From contig OU015651.1 of the NCBI GenBank assembly GCA_907165275.2, positions 12,050,501 to 12,114,500 of the forward strand: a stretch of 64,000 bases of DNA, in the 5' to 3' direction. Shown here in pieces: positions 23,801 to 30,768 of the stretch. Each line of letters opens with the position of its first letter. Position 1 is the stretch's first letter. The notes beneath the pieces were generated by a model. The model saw only the letters and a list, made by a program, of their open reading frames with translations. It was not told where the DNA came from and searched no databases. The position numbers and the translations under genes were made by a program. Source of the stretch: Zygaena filipendulae. Its lineage: Eukaryota > Arthropoda > Insecta > Lepidoptera > Zygaenidae.

Positions 23801-26491
23801 ATTCTATCTGCCATATGACCGGACGGTTTTAAATGTACGTCGGAAACATGTCGTTGTTAAAATAAATCGCACCTATTCCACTTCTTTCATACGACGTTTC
23901 TCCGTGTTTTTAGGCCCATACATCTATATCCGCATTAACAAGCAGCTTAATTTGTATCCATTGACTAAACTTGAATGCAAGAGGAAAGTGCAAAATTGGT
24001 TGCAATTACTCTCTTATGATGAAACGGAAGAGTTGTTGCAAATTTCAGAATAAATATTTCACTTATCTTATATATATATATCTTATTTCTACATTATTTA
24101 TTTTAAAAATTTCTTTGTAACAATACTAGTGATATAATAATATGAACTTATCTTCGGATGTTTGAGGTTTGGGCGCTGTACGCCGTATTACAGGTATCTA
24201 CACCTAGTTCGGTAACAGATGATACTAAACTTATACATGTACTTTTTGGAAATAAATATTATTATTATTATTATATTATAAACTTTTATCTTACAGCAAA
24301 AAAGACCACCCCAAACTGTACTTGTGGGCTAAAGACTGGGAGACCAGCGAGCTGAGTCTCACAAAGCTCAACTCCGACTATTCGGACCTGAACATAATGA
24401 TCGCGGACATCGGCAAGGAGAATCTGCCGATGAGGCCGGCGGCGTCGCTGGAGGGGGGCGCGGCGTCGGCGGAGGAGCTCGAGGGGGGGAGGTACACCCA
24501 CCGGGAGAGCCAGCTGGGCCCGCAGGCGCTGCTGGGCGGGCTGCTGGCCAGCCCGGGGGGCGCCTCGCTCGACCTCCCCATCAGCACCAGCGAGCTGGAG
24601 AGGCTCGCCAAATCTGTCCAGGGTGAGTAGTTTGCACTTTGGTTTAATAGTATGTTCGTTCCCATCTTAAACTATTCTGAGGTCAGAAACGTAATATTAC
24701 ATTACTAAATAACAAACCACTGAATTTTAAATATTATATTAGATTAAATGATAGATATTAAGTATTCCCAGAAATCATGCCTAAAGCGTGTGGTCTGGAG
24801 GCAATGGCCATGTTTTTGCAGCCTAAACTTGTTAAAGCTACAAAAAAGTGGCAGTGAAGGGATTAAGGTAGAGTGAAGTAAGTAGCTTTAAGCTACTAGC
24901 TTTAGGTTTTATCTTACTACTGTCTGTTCGCGATAAACTCAAAAAACTGTTCAATAGGAGCAGATTTTCATGCGGTTTATAAGTATAGATAGAGTGATTC
25001 ATGAGAAAAGTTTATATCTATAGTTTATCCTGAAATTCCCATGGGAAGTCCGAAATTACCGCGAATGAAACCGCGGAGGACAGCTAGTATATTATAAAGA
25101 GGTAAAGTAAGTGAGGTTGTAGGTGGTAATCTTTGGATCTACTGAACCGATTTTGAAATTTTGTTTTCAAATAGAAAGCTACTTAGTTTTTGAGTGTCAT
25201 TGGCTATGTTGTAACCCGGAATTCCCAAGGGAACTCCGAAATGACCGCGGGTGAAACCTTGAGGAACAACTAGTCTATAATGATTTGTCCGGTGGGGGCG
25301 GTGTAGCGGCGGAGGAGGCGGCGCGCACGGGCCCGGCGCCCGCGCCGCAGCCCGAGGCGGCCATCGAGGACAGCGCGTGCCGCGCGCAGCTGCTGCGCCA
25401 CATCCAGCGCTGCCAGGCGCTTGTCGACGCGCGGCTCGACTCCATCGAGGCGCAGGTTGCAGGCGAGTACACTATCATATCTAACACTACACTGCCTGTA
25501 CACTAAAATACCTATATCCCACGCTGCACTACCTATATGCCGTAAGGCATAAAGTTCGCCATTTGTATTTGTTATGCTACTGCTCCACCTGCGTGTTAAC
25601 GCGTAAATTAGTGCGCTAATTTAGATGTGGCTAACATTTTAACGCGTTAACTTACTAACGTTACCACGTTAGACATTAACATCAACGTTAGCGTTAACGC
25701 AGGTGGAGCAGTAGCATTATGCAAAAGAATAAATAAATACATGGGATATTTCCTACGCTACACTACCTATATCCTACCGGCTACCCTACACTACCTATAT
25801 CCTACGCTACACTACCTATATTCTACGCTACACAACCAATATCATATGCTACACTACCTACATCATATGCTACACTACCTACATCATATGCTACACTACC
25901 TACATCATATGCTACACTACCTACATCATATGCTACACTACCTACATCATATGCTACACTACCTACAAATTTCCTACTGTATACTACCTATATTATATGC
26001 TAGACTACCTATATTATAATATAGACTAGACTACCTATATTATAATATAGACTAGACTACCTATATCCTACACTACACTACCTATATGCTATTTTGTCTT
26101 ACCGTAAGATCAACCTTATAGTCCACCAGCACTAATACTAAGGTCCGTATTTATAAGCACCATTCCAATAGCCGTTCAATGATCATATAAACATTCAATA
26201 TTGTCTTGTCTCTGTCTTGCTCATTACACTAAAAAACGAAGAAGACAAACTGTATTAAGACTTGAGAGCGTATCAAGTTTAATTAGTGATCGTATGGAGT
26301 ACTCTGTTTGTTATTTGAACAATAAATGTTCTGTGTTATTATTATTATTATCTGCGTGCGCAGAGCTGGAGTCCCAGGATCCGTCGTTCGAGGACGACGA
26401 GACGGCGGACTTCTTCCCGCGCACCAAGCAGACAGTGCAGATGCTCATGCGGGACCTCGACACTATGGAGGAGCTCGGAATCATCACTTAG
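8579..26491 (+). CDS. MBD-R2: MBD-R2 / PHF20-type chromatin reader (whole gene, 16 exons)
   Basis: Coding exons join as 8579-8807, 11112-11543, 12488-12626, 14479-14714, 15742-16194, 17436-17572, 17698-18366, 18620-18714, 19282-19588, 20272-20374, 20537-21358, 22396-22547, 23053-23264, 24297-24622, 25307-25462, 26364-26491. Phases agree at every junction and the total is 4596 nt, 1531 residues plus stop. Domains in order: THAP (1-84), Tudor (about 228-283), second Tudor (about 318-368), acidic and coiled-coil region (543-700), MBD/TAM (about 770-840), Ala-Pro linker and basic nuclear-localisation stretch (849-895), C2H2 finger (950-973), PHD finger (1225-1268), C-terminal helical region. THAP plus Tudor, MBD, C2H2 and PHD in one chain is the Drosophila MBD-R2 architecture. 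PHF20 is the vertebrate relative, lacking THAP. Known role: nuclear subunit of the NSL complex with MOF, at promoters of active housekeeping genes. Intron boundaries are inferred from phase and motif continuity; those of exons 6, 12 and 15 are the least certain. Confidence 0.88.
10137..10171. repeat. Perfect 15-bp-stem hairpin
   Basis: CATGGACCAATTAAA, a 5-nt loop, then the exact inverse TTTAATTGGTCCATG. Confidence 0.85.
10319..10507 (-). mobile_element. Helitron-like repeat
   Basis: CTAGCTGTCCCCCGTGATTT, then GTTCCCGCGGGAATTCCGGG, ending in GAAATTTTTATATATAAGAT. A subfamily different from the TTTATAATATTAG-ended copies. Confidence 0.75.
11112..11543 (+). CDS. MBD-R2: MBD-R2 exon 2: end of THAP and acidic linker
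   Basis: Begins EAVPSIFPWGALKKENIM after the acceptor TTATTACAG, then a low-complexity acidic Asn/Glu/Asp-rich linker. The donor AAAG before GTATTT leaves phase 1, which fits exon 3. The frame stays open for 47 more codons, to a TAG at 11684, so intron retention would give a short THAP-only protein. Confidence 0.82.
11889..12115 (-). mobile_element. Helitron-like repeat
   Basis: CTAGCTGTGTCCCGCGGTTT and TCATAAAAATCGGCCAAGGC ends, subfamily of the 38512 and 55531 copies. It has an internal block (TCCGATGAGGGCAACCCTTA) absent from those. Followed by a plus-oriented fragment at 12168-12263. Confidence 0.7.
12488..12626 (+). CDS. MBD-R2: MBD-R2 exon 3: first Tudor domain
   Basis: After acceptor CTCCCAG: SVGSKVEAKDFGEYWYPAQI, then VEVDYEEMEVLVHYENQSKK. 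This is the N-terminal Tudor/MBT-like fold of PHF20 proteins. Donor GTAAGT, phase 2. Confidence 0.9.
13031..13293. mobile_element. MITE family D with two CRE palindromes
   Basis: Ends TTAGTCCGTC and GACGGACTAA. Inside are two GTGACGTCAC sequences about 50 bp apart. A second copy in the other orientation is at 35439-35708. Confidence 0.72.
14479..14714 (+). CDS. MBD-R2: MBD-R2 exon 4: end of Tudor 1 and start of Tudor 2
   Basis: After acceptor AAATTACAG: HDEWISVSSPRLRPLG closes Tudor 1. VGERCLARWRDNRRFVATVK opens Tudor 2, as in the tandem Tudors of PHF20. Donor GTGAGC, phase 1. Confidence 0.9.
14985..15271 (+). mobile_element. Two tandem Helitron-like copies
   Basis: First unit ends TCATTGCGGGGAACAGCTTA, second ends GCGGGGGACAGCTAG. 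The same two-unit structure recurs at 19813-20103. Confidence 0.75.
15320..15642. mobile_element. hAT-type MITE, 323 bp
   Basis: Terminal inverted repeats TAGAGATGCAACGGATA and its inverse TATCCGTTGCATCTCTA. Flanked by 8-bp duplications GACTATAG and GACTGTAG. Interior rich in CCGGATA motifs. Confidence 0.85.
15742..16194 (+). CDS. MBD-R2: MBD-R2 exon 5: end of Tudor 2 and basic linker
   Basis: SYEVVFDDGFLWKCRASRLY completes Tudor 2. A Ser/Pro-rich and then Lys-rich linker follows (ERREKKRKINIKEIF, GQKKRKFTP), probably nuclear-localising. The donor CCAG before GTTGGT keeps phase 1. Confidence 0.85.
17143..17384 (-). mobile_element. Helitron-like repeat before exon 6
   Basis: CTAGCTGTCCCGCACAGTTT, GTTCCCGCGG, then CACCTCCTTAGGGGTTGAAT. 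Subfamily shared with 34955-35155 and 49375-49680. Confidence 0.7.
17436..17572 (+). CDS. MBD-R2: MBD-R2 exon 6: acidic segment
   Basis: After GAAACAG the frame reads DAVASIIGTIDKADAFKDDL and ends DDPVEDP at GTAAGT, phase 0. The acceptor tract is weak and partly inside a Helitron-like repeat end, but phase and continuity with exon 7 support it. Confidence 0.65.
17698..18366 (+). CDS. MBD-R2: MBD-R2 exon 7: acidic and coiled-coil region
   Basis: Begins AEEELLENFETQDEVKHEEV after TACATAG. Glu/Val-rich, then a Lys/Glu heptad-like stretch (LLQEKKVKKQVEKVKSELEE) likely to form a coiled coil. Ends RRSVQ at GTGAGA, phase 0. Confidence 0.85.
18620..18714 (+). CDS. MBD-R2: MBD-R2 exon 8: first half of the MBD
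   Basis: RLPVGWTKHMVRRSYGHSAG then KWDVVLV is the N-terminal half of a methyl-CpG-binding (TAM) fold. It retains the LPxGW entry and the SAGKxDV turn. Phase 2 donor before GTTGGT. Confidence 0.92.
18833..18940 (+). mobile_element. Truncated Helitron-like repeat
   Basis: 3' end only: ATCCCGGCGAGAACTCCGAA then ACCGCGGGGTCAGCTAG. Confidence 0.7.
18989..19199. mobile_element. piggyBac-like MITE
   Basis: Terminal CCCTTTCACCG and its inverse CGGTGAAAGGG, flanked on both sides by TTAA, the target site of piggyBac elements. A decayed relative lies at 24670-24865. Confidence 0.8.
19282..19588 (+). CDS. MBD-R2: MBD-R2 exon 9: second half of the MBD, Ala-Pro linker, NLS
   Basis: SPDSRKLHTKSDMRNYMENN completes the MBD; HLKLSRRMGWVLDTPDG follows. 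A low-complexity Pro-Ala run (PGPAPAPAPAPGSAPAPAAP) precedes KKRKLTVKRRADKVKIKRKR, a strong basic nuclear-localisation candidate. This exon is the first with strongly GC-rich third positions. Confidence 0.9.
19613..19812 (+). mobile_element. Helitron-like repeat, full length
   Basis: TCCTACTAATATTATAAATG start, GGATGTTTGCATGTTT block, GAACTCCGAAATTACCGCGG, end GGGGCAGAGCTAG followed by T. Confidence 0.85.
19813..20103 (+). mobile_element. Two further tandem Helitron-like units
   Basis: Units end at GGGGAACAGCTAA (about 19985) and GGGGGACAGCTAG (20103), directly abutting the preceding copy. Confidence 0.8.
20104..20255 (+). mobile_element. Helitron-like 5' fragment abutting exon 10 acceptor
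   Basis: ATTATGAATACGAAAGTAAC, TTAACGGCTTAACCGATCAT, then it breaks off 16 nt before the acceptor of exon 10. Confidence 0.7.
20272..20374 (+). CDS. MBD-R2: MBD-R2 exon 10: short linker
   Basis: SSTIDVSDPGTSGFVDPTLS and following residues, between acceptor TTGTTGCAG and donor GTAATA. Its upstream intron is almost wholly tandem Helitron-like copies. Confidence 0.8.
20537..21358 (+). CDS. MBD-R2: MBD-R2 exon 11: C2H2 finger and charged linker
   Basis: C2H2 zinc finger RCPAEGCYKNFRNNTLLKMH with H973 closing the CX4C-H-H set. A long Lys/Arg/Pro/Asp/Ser-rich linker follows. The donor is GAGA before GTGAGT, phase 1. Confidence 0.9.
21440..21550 (+). mobile_element. tRNA-derived SINE fragment
   Basis: Pol III box B GGGTTCGAACCCC at 21475-21487 and tail TTTATCTGATGAACGCTTGT. 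Same family as 51139-51255. Confidence 0.65.
21559..21940 (+). mobile_element. Two tandem Helitron-like copies
   Basis: First 21559-21754 (full, ends CAGTTAG), second 21755-21940 (CGATAAACTCC-type subfamily, ends GAGCCAGCTAG). Variant start TGATAAACTCCAAAACTACT. Confidence 0.8.
21975..22160 (-). mobile_element. 3' tail of a LINE, minus orientation
   Basis: Read on minus it has TCGCTCTGAGCGATAAGACC, then GCCGATTGTTACACTTTGT and TTCAATAAAGAGTTTATT. This tail type is common on lepidopteran Jockey/CR1-like LINEs. An (AT)-rich microsatellite follows to 22340. Confidence 0.6.
22396..22547 (+). CDS. MBD-R2: MBD-R2 exon 12: PHD finger, first part
   Basis: KREEIINCHCGVCEEDGLMV then QCELCLCWQHALCHNIQKES carry most of the Cys and His ligands of the PHD finger. 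The acceptor GCGGCAG at 22395 is inferred from phase; the frame is open further upstream. Confidence 0.85.
23053..23264 (+). CDS. MBD-R2: MBD-R2 exon 13: PHD finger, last part
   Basis: VPEKYTCSICLNPRRGR supplies the last Cys pair of the PHD finger. The following helical segment matches the PHF20 C-terminal region in style. Very GC-rich. Confidence 0.9.
23530..24275 (+). pseudogene. 5'-truncated LINE: C-terminal reverse transcriptase remnant
   Basis: The frame at 23560-23832 reads YCISSWGGASKTVLKKLEIA then QRAILKVCTF, the segment after the reverse transcriptase in Jockey/CR1-type LINEs. After a frameshift, LECKRKVQNWLQLL ends the protein near 24052. AATAAATATT and an (ATT)n tail finish the copy at about 24275, 20 bp before MBD-R2 exon 14. 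Broken and non-functional. Confidence 0.75.
24297..24622 (+). CDS. MBD-R2: MBD-R2 exon 14
   Basis: KKDHPKLYLWAKDWETSELS follows a good acceptor TTTTATCTTACAG. The rest is Gly/Ala/Leu-rich. Donor GTGAGT, phase 1. A LINE tail ends about 20 bp before the acceptor. Confidence 0.88.
24670..24865. repeat. Decayed relative of the piggyBac-like MITE
   Basis: Shares ACGTAATATTACATTAC, CATGCCTAAAGCGTGTGGTC and the end GGCAGTGAAGGGATTAA with 18989-19199. Confidence 0.6.
24913..25273 (+). mobile_element. Two tandem Helitron-like copies before exon 15
   Basis: Ends at CAGCTAG (25087) and CAACTAG (25273). Exon 15 begins only 34 bp after the second. Confidence 0.75.
25307..25462 (+). CDS. MBD-R2: MBD-R2 exon 15 with a GC splice donor
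   Basis: RAQLLRHIQRCQALVDARLD then SIEAQV matches the conserved C-terminal helix of PHF20 proteins. The donor is GCAG before GCGAGT, so the last intron is a GC-AG type. The acceptor GGTGTAG has a poor pyrimidine tract directly after a Helitron-like copy. Confidence 0.72.
25488..26095. repeat. Minisatellite, 21-bp unit, in the last MBD-R2 intron
   Basis: Core unit of CTACACTACCTACATCATAT plus G repeats about six times at 25845-25967, with degenerate units on both sides. Interrupted by a MITE at 25574-25717. Period 21 makes an artificial repeating frame (HHMLHYL); not a gene. Confidence 0.85.
25574..25717. mobile_element. Foldback MITE inserted in the minisatellite
   Basis: Ends ATGCTACTGCTCCACCTGCG and the inverse CGCAGGTGGAGCAGTAGCAT, with interior GTTAACG motifs. 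Confidence 0.8.
26364..26491 (+). CDS. MBD-R2: MBD-R2 exon 16: C-terminus and stop
   Basis: After TGCGCAG: ELESQDPSFEDDETADFFP then QTVQMLMRDLDTMEELGIIT and a TAG. The last residues form the terminal helix. Candidate AATAAA at 26851. Confidence 0.85.
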
Positions 26492-26619
26492 GCGCAGGCG
26501 ACATTCGCCGCTCTCCGACAATGGGGATGAAAACTATCAATTAGTTCCACCTAGAGGGCGCTAAATGTTTGTTCCACAAGATCTGTCAATCTACATGGAA
26601 ATTTGTTGTTAAATTAATT

Positions 26620-26868
26620 ATGGGACGCTGTGTAGCTATTGGCTGTGAGTAAAATATAGGTGCACACACACAGATTCCCAAGTGATTTAACATTAGGGAA
26701 AAGTGGGAAAAAGCGTTAAGAAGATTCAATTGTAAATCAAGGGATTTTTGGAGGTGATGTAGGAAACCGATTATAAGACCACATCTAGAACATACAAAAT
26801 ACATCAAGAAACTGATTAAAAAACTCAACAAAGCTAAACCAATGCTTAAAAATAAATTCAATAAGGCA
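26620..26868 (+). pseudogene. Relic of a THAP domain
   Basis: From the ATG the frame reads MGRCVAIGCE, stop, then HTQIPK, stop, then FNIREKWEKALRRFNC. All pieces lie in one frame. CVAIGC has the THAP Cys spacing, HxxPK corresponds to the HxFP motif, and REKWEKALRR to the following helix with its Trp. At least three in-frame stops break it. It could be a remnant of a P-element-like transposase or a duplicated THAP exon. It lies in the MBD-R2 3' flank and perhaps its 3' UTR. Confidence 0.5.
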
Positions 26869-27119
26869 ATATAATTAGTTGTTATGAAAATGTTTTGATA
26901 GGTAACAAACCCACAGCGCCCTCTGCCTGAAAAGTTTTTGGTAATCTTCCCTATTTCTTGCTTCCTCATGCCCCGCGTAAAGATAGTGGCAAGCCTAGAG
27001 GTGATAGTGGTGTTGGCTGCTGCTGTTGTGTAGGACAATATCAAATGAATATTCGTCGCGTGCCCTACGACACATGCACACATGTAGTAATAGGGAGTTA
27101 AATCAGATTGCTTGTATTT

Positions 27120-27245
27120 GTGTGATTGGTTTTGTGAACACGACCACGGCACTAATCAGGAGGTCCTGGGTTCAGTACCCGGTGGGAGAGCGTTTTGTGT
27201 CATGAGCACAACAGGGTTTTGTTGGATTTGAATGTATGTATACCG
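27120..27245 (+). mobile_element. tRNA-derived SINE
   Basis: Box B GGGTTCAGTACCC at 27168-27180, followed by CGGTGGGAGAGCGTTTTGTG and ATGAGCACAACAGGG. Same family as 56547-56818. Confidence 0.6.
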
Positions 27246-27841
27246 ATGAATATTTAATACCAGTTAAGTTTTATGGCTAAATTGCTGATGCCTCTGCGAA
27301 ATGACAAAAGATACAAAATATTCAGTTATTTTTGTAATATGCAGGAAAACTGTGAACTGATAAGGGAACTAAGGATATATACGTACTGAGGAACTTGGGA
27401 ATATAAACCGCAGGTTATCAGTTTAAAAAAATATTGATAGCTTTAATATCACAATGTTAATAACAAATAGGAATAGAAAAACTTTACTAAAAATATTATC
27501 TAGCTATTTATAAACAACCCATAGTTGCAGTGTCCTTTATGTTAGCTGACTTTTTTTGGTATTAAAAAAGAAATGACTACCTACTTATTAGTTGATAGTA
27601 CCTACTTATTACAAGTACCTACTTATTAGTTGAAATGTAATTTCTACATGCATGCTTTTTTTATTGAAAATAAAAAAATTATATTCAAATTTTTTAAGGC
27701 TGACATTTATAAATGTTGAGTTGACTGCATGCGACATTACGGATTAGGATACCTATCGTTCGCGTACTTCCGGCACTTTGGTTTTACGTTCGAGTTTGCT
27801 CAGTTTTTATAATACCAATATTGAATATAATCTTTACTTAA
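27246..27841. other. Intergenic, AT-rich
   Basis: No repeat or gene recognised up to about 27720. A GC-richer stretch with GTACTTCCGGCACTTTGG at 27764-27781 could be a promoter for the following small ORF. Confidence 0.35.
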
Positions 27842-28030
27842 ATGTATTATCTAGAATGTGTTTTATTACAGATAATATTAGACGCAATAACTGATTGTAA
27901 TAGTCTTAAGGCCTTCACAAAGGTCAAATTAACCACACTCGATAAAAAAGTATCATATCTTTCGACATATTTAACTGGATTTCAAAGAAATAGATTGGCG
28001 GATATTTTTATGGCGATACCGTTAGTTTGA
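27842..28030 (+). CDS. Small unidentified ORF, possibly BRICK1-like
   Basis: 62 codons. A good acceptor TTTATTACAG lies inside, so the real exon may start with IILDAITDCN at about 27872. The segment KLTTLDKKVSYLSTYLT resembles the coiled-coil C-terminal half of BRICK1/HSPC300 (WAVE complex) in pattern and length. The C-terminus GFQRNRLADIFMAIPLV is unlike it. No upstream exon was found. It may be a real small gene, an orphaned last exon or a relic. Confidence 0.3.
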   Translation: MYYLECVLLQIILDAITDCNSLKAFTKVKLTTLDKKVSYLSTYLTGFQRNRLADIFMAIPLV

Positions 28031-28135
28031 CCCTAGTAAGGGTCTGAAATTTGTAATACACTTTTATGCACTTCCTTTTAATGTAGGTAAATGGCAAATA
28101 AAATGCAATTCACATTGTGTATAGTAGATATTAGG

Positions 28136-28493
28136 GGTAGTTCCCATAATTATGTTCCATGGAACATGATCATCAAACAAAATGACATGTTTTCTTCCCA
28201 ATTTTCACACTGATAATGACAATTATTGGTTTACCATTGGCCAGAAATCTGCCTAGATAAAACAAATTTCCAAAAGTATCCTTTCAATAGAAATGGCTAT
28301 TCGTGACAAGTGTCATAATAAATTATTATTATTTTCTAGAAGCCAATATGATAAGATAATTGTAAAAAGGTCTTATTTACCTTGGCCTATAGAACAATTT
28401 GAGAAATAAATGTACATAGGCCAAAAAAGGAAAAAAAAATATACCTTATTCTGTTTGATAATGTCATGTTCTATGGAACATATGGGAACTACC
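28136..28493. mobile_element. MITE with long inverted ends
   Basis: Left GGTAGTTCCCATAATTATGT then TCCATGGAACATGA; right is the near-inverse, ATGTCATGTTCTATGGAACA then TATGGGAACTACC. About 358 bp. Confidence 0.8.
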
Positions 28494-28564
28494 TAATATT
28501 AGTATTAGTTGACTAAATGTTTATTGTTAATAAAACAACATAACATACATATTATAAAAGTATT

Positions 28565-28570
28565 TTTATT
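28565..28570 (-). promoter_or_regulatory. Polyadenylation signal of proteasome beta-6 gene
   Basis: TTTATT on plus gives AATAAA on the coding strand only 18 nt past the stop codon, implying a very short 3' UTR. Confidence 0.6.
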
Positions 28571-28588
28571 TAATAACTTCTAAACAAA

Positions 28589-28866
28589 TTAACCTTCATA
28601 AAATTTAGGTAATTGATCACCGAGGATTACAGAACGTTCTACACCAGCCTCAGAGATCACACCTAGACGTACTACTCCACCAGATGAGCCATCACGTAAA
28701 ATTGCCAATGTCAGGGTATTTATGACAAATTGCTTCGCCTGCTCTTTTGTCATATTGGGTTTGAAATTAGCATCAACATAACCATAGACATAAGTAGATC
28801 CTGATCCGCCAATAGACACAGCTTGACGCTGCATCATTCCACCAATTGGTACAGAATATATTTGAC
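28589..28866 (-). CDS. Prosbeta1: Proteasome beta-6 exon 3
   Basis: [20 protein letters not shown] to the terminal [10 protein letters not shown] and a TAA. The acceptor is AAATCTTACAG. Confidence 0.93.
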
Positions 28867-30187
28867 CTGTAAGATTTGAATTTATCATTTAATGTCAATT
28901 GCTAACAACTGAGGCTTTCTTAGGTACCTAGTGGTTGCTTCTTTACATTTCAAGGATGAAATAATCTCTTTGGTGTTCTTCAGCAATAATATAAAAAGGA
29001 AAAGTTTGCTTATTCATGGGGGATAAATCTCTGGAACTAGGCAACTGATTTAAAAAAAAAATCACTGATAGTATCTAAAGTATCACTTTAAGCAAGATTT
29101 GCATGTGTTGCAGCTTCCCCAATATGGTTAGAAAATCAGGGCAATCAAAATTGTCCATTCCATCCAAAACAATTCATTATATAGAACTTTAGAGTACACA
29201 TACTCATATTTTATTTCCATAAAAACATAGGGGGGATCCCTCACAGGTATTTCGTATATAGTAAGAACAGCTAGTATGAAATATACAACTTCACCTCCTT
29301 TCCTTTTGTCCCAACCAGCAACTAAAATGCCAGCAACAAGTGAATCACGATAGTTGTAGCAGAGCTCACGGAATATAGACCCTGCAGTCTCCACTAGTGG
29401 TGGTTCACCCAACTCCATTTTATGGAAGTCTACAAATGAAAAAAAGTCGTCACATTTTAACATGGTAAATTAGAGAAAAATCAAAATTGAAATTTGTTGT
29501 GTTAAAACTACAGAACTTGACTTGCTATGAATTATATCAACAGAACAGAAAATAATAGATAGAAGGGACACCGACTTAGTTTAGTATGAAAACAGATGAA
29601 AACCAGTGTCGTCGGGTGATTTTTGCACACAAAACTATTTATCATGCACTGAAACATTCATCAACATAAAGAAATGTATTAAACTCTTTATGTTTTTGCT
29701 AAGTCACTGTTTTCAAAATTCACAGTTTTGGTGATAAATATTGTGGTAAATAAATAAACTTGGGATGGCAGCAAAAGAAGTTCCTTTGCAACTGTGGCGT
29801 GCCTGCTCCACCTACACTCTAGTTCATTTATTTGCTGTAGTTAAAACTATGATAGTTGGATTTAAATTATGGTAAAAAGGGAAATGATCATCACATACTC
29901 AGATGATAAGATACAATATCAGCAATAGCTTGAGTATCTGCTGCAGAGCCCGACCGGCAGCAGTAGATGTGGTCAGTAACTTTCGTCAGCTTGTCTGTCA
30001 CTCTGTTGGCGATGTAAGCACCCGTAGTGGTTCTCGAGTCAGCGCCTATGACGACCCCGCCGTCGAACTCGCACGCCATGATGGAGGTTCCAGTGCTATG
30101 AGGAGCACTCATCCATTCAGGCATACTTGGACTCGCATATGTGTTTACTACTGACGCAGTCATGCTTCTGTAAATATCACCAATCAT
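28589..30187 (-). CDS. Prosbeta1: 20S proteasome subunit beta type-6 (caspase-like), 3 exons
   Basis: Exons 29899-30187, 29295-29429 and 28589-28866 on minus join in phase 1 and 1 to give 233 residues. Processing after STG leaves Thr34 as the catalytic Thr1 ([11 protein letters not shown]). Asp50 and Lys66 are Asp17 and Lys33 of the active site. Arg78 is the Arg45 that gives acidic, caspase-like cleavage. [15 protein letters not shown] and [15 protein letters not shown] are diagnostic of PSMB6, as is the end GDQLPKF. The propeptide is 33 residues. It acts in the beta rings of the 20S core in cytosol and nucleus. Exon 1 ends HL at GTATGT; exon 2 starts [17 protein letters not shown]. Exon 2 must use the donor GGAG before GTGAAG to give KGGQIYS. 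The gene converges on MBD-R2. Confidence 0.95.
29295..29429 (-). CDS. Prosbeta1: Proteasome beta-6 exon 2
   Basis: 45 codons, [20 protein letters not shown] to AGWDKRKG. The acceptor is TTCATTTGTAG. The frame stays open past the chosen donor, but only this donor joins correctly to exon 3. Confidence 0.9.
29899..30187 (-). CDS. Prosbeta1: Proteasome beta-6 exon 1
   Basis: Propeptide and the catalytic N-terminal strand with Thr1, Asp17 and Lys33. Phase 1 donor before GTATGT. Confidence 0.93.
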
Positions 30188-30768
30188 TATTTACGTTTCT
30201 AGTTTCTAAATAAAGACCAGTTGGAAAATAGGTACTAAATAGGTACAAATGAATCTGCGTCCTGCGAAATGGCATCATTGTTTTATGTATTACTACTCGT
30301 ACTATACAGTTGAATATAATAAATTAACATGTATTCATAGCACCATTTTAACTTACCAAATATAAGATTTATTACGAATGTATTACAAGTTTCAATTAAA
30401 ATGTAAAATTTGAAAATCACCAGGGAATCGTCAATCGGCTTCAAGAACAGGTTTGACAGCCAGTTGTCATTGTCAAACAATTTGTCCAATCATTCTTCCT
30501 TTACATTTCACGTAAATCTATCTCAAAAAAAATGATGACAACTATTTCTAATTAAGACCACTACCTAGTGAAAATAAGAGAAGAAAAATATCCTAATATT
30601 TATTTAAATAAAATAAAAATCCAATCCAAATATCTTTATCGATGTTGCGTAAATAGAAATATTTTGGTAAAAATAGGGTAAGCTTTTTTGATAAAATAAA
30701 AAAAAAAAACTGAATTATTTGTATTCTAAAAACGTAGACGATCATTAATTTATAGCTACTCTGCTTAA
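30188..30768. other. Upstream region of proteasome beta-6 gene
   Basis: AT-rich. No TATA box at an obvious distance and no repeat recognised. Presumably holds the promoter of the minus-strand gene. Confidence 0.35.

Noticed and set aside
23560..23832. Active reverse transcriptase gene
   Set aside because: Only the C-terminal part is left, with a frameshift and no catalytic domain; 5'-truncated LINE.
25574..25717. Possible microRNA precursor
   Set aside because: The hairpin is long and nearly perfect to its ends and looks like a MITE; no asymmetric mature-arm pattern can be judged from sequence alone.
25741..26019. Frame with repeated HHMLHYL units
   Set aside because: Translation of the 21-bp minisatellite in an MBD-R2 intron.
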